Source: Eubacterium sp. (GTDB lineage Bacteria > Bacillota > Clostridia > Lachnospirales > CAG-274). Taken from it: a DNA stretch of 7,223 bases. The first letter of the stretch is position 1. The number at the start of each line of letters is the position of its first letter. Both the position numbers and the translations under genes were made by a program. Shown piece after piece: positions 1 through 5,310 of the stretch. The notes beneath the pieces were generated by a model, which was not told the DNA's origin, made no database searches, and saw only the letters and a program-made list of their open reading frames with translations. The stretch lies in contig JAJBVU010000041.1 of assembly GCA_020859645.1 (NCBI GenBank), positions 1 to 7,223 of the forward strand, given 5' to 3'.

Positions 1-2
1 CT

Positions 3-182
3 TATACCTAAACTACCGCCAAGAACAGCAGCTCCGCCACGTTCGTTTTTTTTGCCAACAGAATATGTATATCAAAATCCAATATTAATTTTATCACTTA
101 CAGTCACTTCAGTTCCAAATATTTTCCCACTATAAGATCCGTTTACTGAAACTAAATCAGCCTTTGCTTTTATAAAAACGCC
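3..182 (-). pseudogene. Unidentified coding-like frame broken by an in-frame stop
   Basis: Read on the minus strand, this frame runs about 36 residues from GVFIKAKADLV to DKINIGF. It meets a TGA at 72-74 and then continues in the same frame for 23 codons to the window edge without another stop. The composition looks coding: alternating hydrophobic and polar residues before the stop (SVNGSYSGKIFGTEVTVSD) and a glycine-rich stretch after it (RGGAAVLGGSLGI). This resembles repeated beta-strand segments of secreted or surface proteins, but I do not recognise a family. It may be the C-terminal part of a decayed gene whose remainder lies beyond base 1. Upstream it runs into ATPase debris in a different frame, so its own start is not visible. 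It could also be a chance open frame. Confidence 0.3.
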
Positions 183-190
183 TTCTGAAT

Positions 191-323
191 GCAACTTCTT
201 TCTATTTCTTTTCGCATTGAGTCTCTTGTCAGTGCATCCAAAGCCCCCAAATGCTCGTCTTAAGGGGTATTTGTTTTCATAACCCGTAAGCCCCACCATT
301 TCAATATATTTTTGGGCTGCTGC
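191..323 (-). pseudogene. Decayed ABC transporter ATPase fragment (NitT/TauT-like)
   Basis: Two pieces of an ABC ATPase can be read on the minus strand in different frames. The first (323-264) reads AAAQKYIEMVGLTGYENKYP. This is the helical-domain segment that in SsuB/TauB/NrtD-type ATPases sits just before the LSGGM signature. The second (250-200) reads LGALDALTRDSMRKEIE, the D-loop segment that follows Walker B in the same proteins. Only 13 bases separate them, where an intact gene needs roughly 90 for the signature, the helix after it and Walker B. The frame also changes across the junction. The Walker A and Q-loop regions are not recognisable upstream, and the H-loop is absent downstream. 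The fragment cannot encode a working ATPase. It is unrelated in position and strand to the intact phosphonate-type ATPase at 1932. The identification comes from motif recognition by eye. Confidence 0.6.
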
Positions 324-467
324 CCTTGTAGGGCTTAATGACAATGTTGTTTGCTGCAGCATTTAATATTTGCGTTTTCGCTTCAACAACTGTGAGCATA
401 GAATCGGCACAGCAAGCCGAAACAGGCGAAATTGATGTCGAGTGTTCCATTGATTTTGTCTGACTTC

Positions 468-677
468 ATTATGAAATTCTCCTGAATTATCAGTTTTCTG
501 TGTAATATATTTGGGTCTTACAGCAGACATTTTGGGAAGATTCATAGACCTCATAAGTCTGTAAACTATGCCGACGCTTATTTTTATGCCATATTCAACG
601 CTGAGCAGATAACAATATTTATAAGCTCCAAGCCGTTTTTTTGAAGCACTGTAGACAGCAAGAATACAGGAACGTTT
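468..677 (-). pseudogene. Truncated IS3-family transposase (OrfB N-terminal part)
   Basis: A minus-strand frame, open from a TAA just upstream of 677, reads SASKKRLGAYKYCYLL, then VEYGIKISVGIVYRLMRSMN, then LPKMSAVRPKY, and ends its recognisable part near SGEFHN at about 468. This pattern of a K/R-LG-YK helix, an EYGI-IS recognition segment and VYRLM-MNLPKMS-V-PK is the helix-turn-helix region in the N-terminal half of IS3-family OrfB transposases. The DDE integrase core, which should follow at once (the W-SD-TY region and then the D-D-E residues), is missing. After HN the frame becomes an unrelated basic peptide and stops at 363. No OrfA and no terminal inverted repeats are evident. This is an inactive remnant that marks past insertion in the flank of the phosphonate operon. 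Confidence 0.55.
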
Positions 678-783
678 TTAACATTACCATGAAACTCCAC
701 AGCCAAATCTTGTTTTTTCCTTGCATCGGCTGCGGTTTTGTTTATTTGCGGACTATTGTTAATTATTTGTCAAATTCTGTTAA

Positions 784-797
784 AGTTTCCGTAAACT
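784..797. promoter_or_regulatory. Short inverted repeat upstream of the regulator promoter
   Basis: AGTTT (784-788) and AAACT (793-797) are exact reverse complements separated by CCGT. The repeat lies four bases upstream of the likely -35 element, a position that suits a regulator site. At 5-bp arms it could easily occur by chance, and it does not match the repeat at the operon promoter, so a common binding protein is not indicated. Confidence 0.2.
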
Positions 798-800
798 GCA

Positions 801-829
801 TTGTTTTGGTTCTGTTTTTGTTATATAAT
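801..829 (+). promoter_or_regulatory. Probable sigma-A promoter of the RpiR-type regulator
   Basis: A perfect -10 hexamer TATAAT lies at 824-829. A weak -35 TTGTTT lies at 801-806, with 17 bases between them. Transcription would begin near 836, giving a leader of about 30 bases that contains the purine-rich ribosome binding site AAGGAAG (844-850). The surroundings are very AT-rich, which favours promoter activity but also makes chance matches likelier. Confidence 0.6.
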
Positions 830-864
830 CAAAATACATTTGTAAGGAAGAAAGTGATAATTAT

Positions 865-1722
865 ATGACAAATTCCCTTGATTTTAAAATTAAATCAGTA
901 TACCCTATTCTGCGTCAGTCCGAGAAAAAGGCAGCGGATTATATTTTGAAAAACAAAAAGACTGTGACAAATATGTCAATGAAAGACTTTGCCGAAAAAG
1001 CCGGGGTAAGTCAGCCTACGGTTATGAGAACGGTTAAGGCATTGGGCTTTGACGGATATACGGCATTTAAGCGTTATCTTAAATATAACAGAAACGACAG
1101 TGAAATTCCGACTGACAATGCTCTTCACCCTTGGGATACTATGGAATCTCTTGCAGCAAAAACAACAGCCTCTTCCATACATATGCTTGAGGAAACCCTG
1201 CAGACCATAAATATAAAAAATCTCGAAGGGGCAGTAAAAATAATTGTTTCTTCCGAAAATATTGCCGTTTACGGTGTTGAAAATTCTTATTCAATCGCCC
1301 TTGATTTAACGAATAAGCTGACATATTTGGGTATAAAATGTATTTCCTATTCTGACGTATATCTTCAAAAGGTAAGCGCATCAAACCTAAGCCGGAAGGA
1401 TGCAGCCGTTTGTATTTCACTTTCCGGAACATCAAGAGATACGGTTGAAGCCGCAAAAACCGCAAAGCAGTCCGGAGCAAAGATAATATCAATTACAAAC
1501 AACGAAAATTCACCTCTTTGCGGCTGCAGCGATATTGTTTTAAATACGGGAAATTCAGATATAACAATTTACGGCGATGCTATTTTTTCAAGAGTAACCC
1601 AGTCCGCCGTTATTACAATGCTATATATGGGAATAATTCTTACAAATTATGAATATTATTCTAAAAAACTTCAAAAAAGCGGCAATCTTATAAAAAACAA
1701 GCAATACACAGAGGATTTGTAG
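865..1722 (+). CDS. MurR/RpiR-family transcriptional regulator (HTH plus SIS domain)
   Basis: This 285-residue protein has the usual length and layout of the RpiR/MurR family. The N-terminal helix-turn-helix domain covers about residues 1-77. It includes SEKKAADYIL and the recognition region around MKDFAEKAGVSQPTVMRTVK (40-58), followed by the family-typical LGFDGYTAFKRYL. A linker leads into a SIS (sugar isomerase) fold from about 123 to 255, with CISLSGTSRDTVEAAKTAK (183-201) as the ligand-loop segment and AKIISITNNENSPL following it. SIS domains in this family usually bind phosphorylated sugars. The ATG at 865 is preceded by AAGGAAG at a rather long distance of 14 bases. The gene has its own promoter and terminator and sits directly before the five-gene phosphonate operon in the same direction, so it is the likely local regulator. 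Repressor versus activator, and the ligand, cannot be read from the sequence. A phosphonate or phosphonoacetaldehyde signal is an inference from context. Confidence 0.9.
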   Translation: MTNSLDFKIKSVYPILRQSEKKAADYILKNKKTVTNMSMKDFAEKAGVSQPTVMRTVKALGFDGYTAFKRYLKYNRNDSEIPTDNALHPWDTMESLAAKTTASSIHMLEETLQTINIKNLEGAVKIIVSSENIAVYGVENSYSIALDLTNKLTYLGIKCISYSDVYLQKVSASNLSRKDAAVCISLSGTSRDTVEAAKTAKQSGAKIISITNNENSPLCGCSDIVLNTGNSDITIYGDAIFSRVTQSAVITMLYMGIILTNYEYYSKKLQKSGNLIKNKQYTEDL

Positions 1723-1752
1723 TGAAAGACCTGAGAAAATCAGAGGTTTTAA

Positions 1753-1785
1753 GGGCTTTGCTACAAAGCCTCTTTTTATTTTTGT
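1753..1785 (+). terminator. Rho-independent terminator after the regulator gene
   Basis: GGCTTTG (1754-1760) and CAAAGCC (1764-1770) form a perfect 7-bp stem with a CTA loop. They are followed by a T-rich run TCTTTTTATTTTTG. It lies 31 bases after the regulator stop codon and should end most regulator transcripts. The downstream operon therefore mainly depends on its own promoter. An upstream AGAGG (1742-1746) can pair with CCTCT (1769-1773) at the foot of the hairpin as an alternative pairing, which might influence its strength. Confidence 0.85.
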
Positions 1786-1829
1786 TTAAGAATTATCAAA
1801 TATTTTGCTTAAGCTTCACAAAAACCTGA

Positions 1830-1858
1830 TAGATACGGCAAAAATCAGATGATACAAT
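1830..1858 (+). promoter_or_regulatory. Probable promoter of the phosphonate operon (extended -10)
   Basis: The -10 element TACAAT (1853-1858) is preceded by TGA (1850-1852), which gives an extended -10 (TGN). A -35 of TAGATA (1830-1835) matches four of six consensus bases at 17-base spacing. Initiation would fall near 1865, leaving a leader of about 67 bases before the ATPase start. The promoter lies between a strong terminator and a five-gene block with no comparable gap, so this is where an operon promoter is expected. It is assigned by eye. Confidence 0.55.
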
Positions 1859-1868
1859 CTTATTGCCG
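1836..1868. promoter_or_regulatory. Candidate operator: inverted repeat across the -10 and start site
   Basis: CGGCAAAAA (1836-1844) and TTATTGCCG (1860-1868) are reverse complements at eight of nine positions, including six consecutive outer pairs (CGGCAA/TTGCCG). The arms enclose the extended -10 element and reach the predicted start site, a typical position for a repressor site. A second, shorter repeat CTGAT (1826-1830) / ATCAG (1844-1848) overlaps it. The adjacent RpiR-type regulator is the obvious candidate ligand-responsive binder. The link is inferred, and the regulator's real recognition sequence is unknown. Confidence 0.4.
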
Positions 1869-1917
1869 AACGAAAGAAACGGTTTAAGAAAAGGATTATT
1901 GTTATTATTGTCATTAC

Positions 1918-1923
1918 GGAGGA
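1918..1923 (+). promoter_or_regulatory. Ribosome binding site fixing the ATPase start
   Basis: GGAGGA sits eight bases before the ATG at 1932. This sets the start there rather than at the in-frame TTG at 1863, which has no such site and falls almost on the predicted transcription start. An out-of-frame ATG at 1924 is too close to the site to be used well. Confidence 0.8.
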
Positions 1924-1931
1924 ATGATTAT

Positions 1932-2690
1932 ATGTTGGAACTTAAAAGCTTAAGAAAGGTATACGGAAAAAACGAGGTTTTGAAAGATATAACCCTTGAT
2001 GTCCGTGACGGTGAGATTGTTTCCGTTTTGGGGCCTTCGGGCTGCGGAAAGACAACTCTGCTCAACACTATTTTAGGTATTACGGATATTTCCGGAGGGC
2101 AGATTATTTTTGACGGAGAGGATATTTCGGAAAAGCCTATGGAGGCAAGAGGCTTTAACATAGTTTTTCAGGACTATGCCCTTTTCCCCAACCTTAATGC
2201 CTATAAAAACATAACCTACGGTCTGAGAAACAACCCCGATATTTCAACGGAAAAAGAGGTTGATGAACTTATAGACCTTCTCAATTTAAGGGAACATCTT
2301 TCAAAAAACATAAGCGAGCTTTCCGGAGGACAAAAGCAGAGGGTTGCCCTGGCAAGAACCCTTGTGGTTAAGCCTAAGCTTCTTCTTTTGGACGAACCCC
2401 TGTCGGCTCTTGACGGAGTTATTAAAGAATCTATTAAGGAACGTATCAAAACAATAGCAAGAGAATTTAATCTGACCACAATAATAGTTACCCACGACCC
2501 GGAGGAGGCTCTTACTCTTTCAGACAGAGTTCTTATTTTAAACAAGGGAACAATTTCGCAGTATTCCGAGCCGGAAGAAATTATTCACGCCCCCAAAAAT
2601 AAGTTTGTTACCGACTTTATTTTGAACCAGCTTATTATAAAGAGAGATAATATTTTTAATCTCTTCGGAATGGGTGAATGTCATGCTTAA
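1932..2690 (+). CDS. phnT: ABC transporter ATP-binding protein, 2-aminoethylphosphonate type
   Basis: This is the cytoplasmic ATPase that would power AEP uptake with the permease encoded next. All nucleotide-binding elements are intact in the 252-residue product: Walker A GPSGCGKTT (34-42), Q-loop FQDYALFP (79-86), signature LSGGQKQR (130-137), Walker B LLLLDEP (150-156), D-loop SALD (158-161) and H-loop histidine THD (187-189). It resembles the PotA/CysA/PhnT group of importer ATPases. Those proteins are usually about 350 residues and carry a C-terminal TOBE domain; here the chain ends soon after the ATPase core. The shortening is not an obvious frameshift, because the permease gene begins inside its last codons (8-base overlap), which points to translational coupling. 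The start is ATG 1932, chosen for its GGAGGA. Fe3+ or spermidine import would be conceivable from the ATPase alone. The phosphonate assignment comes from phnW and phnX in the same operon. The symbol is by role and not certain. Confidence 0.85.
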   Translation: MLELKSLRKVYGKNEVLKDITLDVRDGEIVSVLGPSGCGKTTLLNTILGITDISGGQIIFDGEDISEKPMEARGFNIVFQDYALFPNLNAYKNITYGLRNNPDISTEKEVDELIDLLNLREHLSKNISELSGGQKQRVALARTLVVKPKLLLLDEPLSALDGVIKESIKERIKTIAREFNLTTIIVTHDPEEALTLSDRVLILNKGTISQYSEPEEIIHAPKNKFVTDFILNQLIIKRDNIFNLFGMGECHA

Positions 2691-4308
2691 AAAAGAAAAG
2701 GAAATTAAAGCAATTTTCATATTTATTGCGGTTTTGTTCTTTATGTTTTTGGCTCTGCCCGTCTTTTTTGTTCTTATAAGGTCGTTTCAAACGGACAGCG
2801 GTTCCGTAGGTTTTGCCCAATATGTAAAAATGTTTTCATCAAAAGGCTTTATGACAGCCCTGTGGCACAGCTTTGCCGTAGCCGGAACAAGCGGATTTGT
2901 AACCGTAATTTTGGCTTTCATACTTGCCTATACGGTAAACAATACGGATATTCATCCGAAGCTTAAATCGGCAATATCCGTCCTGACTGTGTTTCCCATG
3001 CTTCTGCCTACAATAACCTACGGCTTTGCAATTATATATTCCTTCGGAAAAGAAGGTCTTATAACAAAGCTTTTGGGCTTCGCTCCATTTGAGATATACG
3101 GCTTTAAAGGGCTTGTTATGGGATATGTAATATATACCCTTCCCATAGCCTTTCTTCTTATAAACAACACATTTCAATATATTGACAAGCGGTTTGTTAT
3201 TGTGTCGAGAATTATGGGCGACAGCAAGCTTGATACATTTCTTATAGCCTGTGTCCGCCCTATGATAGGAACTCTGGGCGCAGCCTTTATACAGTCGTTT
3301 TTCCTAAGCTTTACGGATTACGGTATTCCTGCGGCAATCGGCGGAGAATTTAACGTTATAGCCACAACCCTCTATAATGAAATGCTTGGGTCTGTTCCCA
3401 ATTTCAGCAACGGCGCCGTTGTGGCGATAGTTATGCTTGTACCGTCGGCGCTCAGTATACTGCTTCTTAATTATCTGGAAAAATTCAATTTCCGCTATAA
3501 CAAAACAACTGAAACGGAGCTTGAGAAAAACATTTTCAGAGACATTGTTTTGGGAGCTTTATCGGTAATTATATTAATCTGCGTTCTGTCGGTTTTCCTT
3601 GTTATTGTAATTATTCCCTTTGTGGAAATGTGGCCCTATAAGCTTAGGTTTTCATTAAGCCACATAACAAGCCTGTTTACTGACAGCAGTATGTTAAATA
3701 TTTATATTAACTCACTTACGGCGGCAGTGCTTACGGCGGTTTTCGGAACGCTGATTGCCTACGGAGCTGCCCTTGTAACCTCCAGAAGCAAAATAAGCAA
3801 TAAATGCAAACAGGTTATAGAAAGCATAGCCCTTGTTATAAATACAATCCCCGGTATGGTTTTGGGTATTGCCTTTATGTTTGCCTTTTCAGGTACGCCC
3901 TTGAGAAACAGTATGTTCCTTATTGTAATGTGCAACATTATACATTTCTTCTCAACTCCATATCTTATGATGAAAAATTCACTTTCAAAAATGAATGAGT
4001 CTTGGGAAACTACCGCTATGCTTATGGGGGACAGCTGGGTAAAAACAATTATAAGAGTTGTTACCCCCAATGCGGAATATACAATACTCGAGGTTTTAAG
4101 CTATTATTTTGTAAACGCTATGGTCACAATAAGCGCCATTATATTTATAGTCGGCGCTCACACAATGGTTATAACAACCAAAATAAAGGAGCTTCAGCAC
4201 TACGCAAAGTTTGACGACATATTTGCTCTGTCGCTGCTGCTTCTTATAACGAACCTTGCCGTAAAGGGCATATTTGCCTTATTATCAAAAAGAAAAAAGG
4301 AGAATTAA
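2683..4308 (+). CDS. Fused two-domain ABC permease, 2-aminoethylphosphonate type
   Basis: This integral membrane protein of 541 residues joins two permease domains that many transporters encode separately (phnU and phnV in the Salmonella-type AEP system). Each half contains several hydrophobic segments and one cytoplasmic coupling loop that docks on the ATPase: SRIMGDSKLDTFLIACVRP (about 175-193) in the first half and TTAMLMGDSWVKTIIRVVTP (about 443-462) in the second. Both keep the conserved MGDS in the turn. The halves are linked by a charged stretch around residues 268-286. A basic N-terminus MLKKEKEIK precedes the first segment, and the tail is basic (SKRKKEN). The ATG at 2683, with GGGTGA five or six bases before it, is preferred over a GTG at 2674 in the same frame. 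FbpB- and ThiP-like importers share this fused layout, so substrate is inferred from the operon. Its stop lies two bases before the binding-protein start. Confidence 0.87.
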   Translation: MLKKEKEIKAIFIFIAVLFFMFLALPVFFVLIRSFQTDSGSVGFAQYVKMFSSKGFMTALWHSFAVAGTSGFVTVILAFILAYTVNNTDIHPKLKSAISVLTVFPMLLPTITYGFAIIYSFGKEGLITKLLGFAPFEIYGFKGLVMGYVIYTLPIAFLLINNTFQYIDKRFVIVSRIMGDSKLDTFLIACVRPMIGTLGAAFIQSFFLSFTDYGIPAAIGGEFNVIATTLYNEMLGSVPNFSNGAVVAIVMLVPSALSILLLNYLEKFNFRYNKTTETELEKNIFRDIVLGALSVIILICVLSVFLVIVIIPFVEMWPYKLRFSLSHITSLFTDSSMLNIYINSLTAAVLTAVFGTLIAYGAALVTSRSKISNKCKQVIESIALVINTIPGMVLGIAFMFAFSGTPLRNSMFLIVMCNIIHFFSTPYLMMKNSLSKMNESWETTAMLMGDSWVKTIIRVVTPNAEYTILEVLSYYFVNAMVTISAIIFIVGAHTMVITTKIKELQHYAKFDDIFALSLLLLITNLAVKGIFALLSKRKKEN

Positions 4309-4310
4309 AA

Positions 4311-5288
4311 ATGAAAGCATTTAAGAAAATTTTATCATTAACAGCGGCTCTTGCCATTATGGGCGGAACATTAACAGGCTGCGGAAGCAGTGAACAGGTT
4401 GTTTTATACACAAATGCCGATGACGAGGCGGTTACGGCTATGAAAAACGCCCTTGACAACAACGGCTATTCGGGCAAGTACATACTTCAAACCTTCGGAA
4501 CTTCCGAGCTTGGGGGAAAGCTTCTTGCAGAGGGCAAAAACATAGAAGCGGACTTAATTACAATGAGCTCCTACTATATCGACAGCGCACAGGAACAAAG
4601 CTCAATGTTTCTTGACTTAACCTTTGAACACAACACATTGACAGAATATCCTTCATACTACACACCTATAACCTGTCAGGAGGGGGCAATTATAATCAAC
4701 ACTCAGGCTCTCGAAGCGGAAGGTCTTGACACCCCAACCTGTATAAAGGACTTGGCAAAGGAGGAATACAGCGGAAAAATTTCCGTTCCCGATATTGCCG
4801 GCTCATCAACAGGCTGGCTTCTTGTTCAGGACGTTATAAGCGCATATGATGAAGAAGAAGCAAAAGAAATTATGACGGATATTTTGAAAAATGCCGGTCC
4901 TCATCTTGAAAGTTCAGGCTCCGGTCCCATTAAAAAAGTAAGAGCCGGTGAGGTTCCCGTAGCTTTCGGTTTAAGACATCAGGCAGTAAGAGACAAAAAC
5001 GATGGTCTGCCTATTGACTATGTTGACCCGACGGAAGGAAATTTCTCTCTGACAGAATCAATTGCGGTTATAGACCACGGCGATAAAACAAATCCCCTTG
5101 CTATGGAAATGGCTGAGTGCATTATCAAAAACGGCAGAGCCGAGCTTTTGGAAACCTACCCCACTCCCATATATGAAGGAGAAACAGCGGATGCCGAAGC
5201 CGAATCAAAATATCCCGAGACATTTGACGAAAAGCTGACAGTAGAGCTTTTGACAGAACACAAGGAATTTGTTGACGAATGCAGATAA
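4311..5288 (+). CDS. phnS: Substrate-binding lipoprotein of the phosphonate ABC transporter
   Basis: This 325-residue extracellular solute receptor would deliver AEP to the fused permease. The N-terminus has a lysine-rich start (MKAFKK), a hydrophobic core and the lipobox LTGC. Cleavage would leave Cys24 lipid-anchored to the outer face of the membrane, as in Gram-positive bacteria. After it comes VVLYTNADDEAVTAMKNAL (30-48), the opening strand and helix of the bacterial extracellular solute-binding family that includes Fe3+, thiamine and AEP receptors. Likely ligand-loop segments are TSEL (64-67), SSGSGP (201-206) and GEVPVAFGLRHQA (213-225). The ribosome binding site AAGGAGA is seven bases upstream, inside the permease 3' end, and the spacing from that gene is two bases. 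An iron-binding role is less likely given the downstream phnW and phnX, but the pocket residues cannot be judged by eye. The symbol is by role. Confidence 0.85.
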   Translation: MKAFKKILSLTAALAIMGGTLTGCGSSEQVVLYTNADDEAVTAMKNALDNNGYSGKYILQTFGTSELGGKLLAEGKNIEADLITMSSYYIDSAQEQSSMFLDLTFEHNTLTEYPSYYTPITCQEGAIIINTQALEAEGLDTPTCIKDLAKEEYSGKISVPDIAGSSTGWLLVQDVISAYDEEEAKEIMTDILKNAGPHLESSGSGPIKKVRAGEVPVAFGLRHQAVRDKNDGLPIDYVDPTEGNFSLTESIAVIDHGDKTNPLAMEMAECIIKNGRAELLETYPTPIYEGETADAEAESKYPETFDEKLTVELLTEHKEFVDECR

Positions 5289-5296
5289 AACAGATA

Positions 5297-5304
5297 AGGA
5301 AGTG
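5297..5304 (+). promoter_or_regulatory. Ribosome binding site fixing the phnW start
   Basis: AGGAAGTG lies six to eight bases before ATG 5311. An in-frame TTG at 5269 would add 14 residues that overlap the binding-protein gene and match nothing expected before the conserved YKLLTPGP start, so the ATG is preferred. Confidence 0.75.
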
Positions 5305-5310
5305 AAAAAA

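Larger units (their letters stand above)
678..864. other. Non-coding leader with the regulator promoter
   Basis: Between the transposase remnant and the regulator start I see no convincing gene. A TTG-initiated plus-strand frame from 641 ends inside the regulator start codon, but it has no ribosome binding site and no family resemblance. The stretch holds the sigma-A-type promoter at 801-829 and, just upstream of it, a small inverted repeat AGTTT-CCGT-AAACT at 784-797. Confidence 0.5.

Noticed and set aside
641..868. TTG-initiated 75-codon frame upstream of the regulator
   Set aside because: There is no ribosome binding site and no family resemblance. It runs over the antisense transposase remnant and the regulator promoter and ends by chance inside the regulator start codon.
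1807..1814. Perfect 8-bp palindrome GCTTAAGC before the operon promoter
   Set aside because: It is too short to stand out in AT-rich sequence and has no second copy near the regulator promoter.
1863..1931. N-terminal extension of the ATPase from TTG 1863
   Set aside because: The extra 23 residues are not homologous to ABC ATPases, the TTG lies at the predicted transcription start, and GGAGGA at 1918-1923 clearly serves ATG 1932.
1865..1931. Possible riboswitch or attenuator in the operon leader
   Set aside because: The leader is only about 67 bases, AT-rich, with no stable hairpin or terminator-antiterminator pair visible.
2216..2545. Long minus-strand frames inside the ATPase, permease, phnW and phnX genes
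   Set aside because: They are antisense shadows of strongly supported genes, with no start signals and low-complexity or basic translations.
2674..2682. GTG start for the permease at 2674
   Set aside because: It is possible but less likely than ATG 2683, which has GGGTGA at a suitable distance. The difference is three residues.
5269..5310. N-terminal extension of PhnW from TTG 5269
   Set aside because: It overlaps the 3' end of the binding-protein gene and precedes the conserved start of the family. ATG 5311 has a good ribosome binding site.
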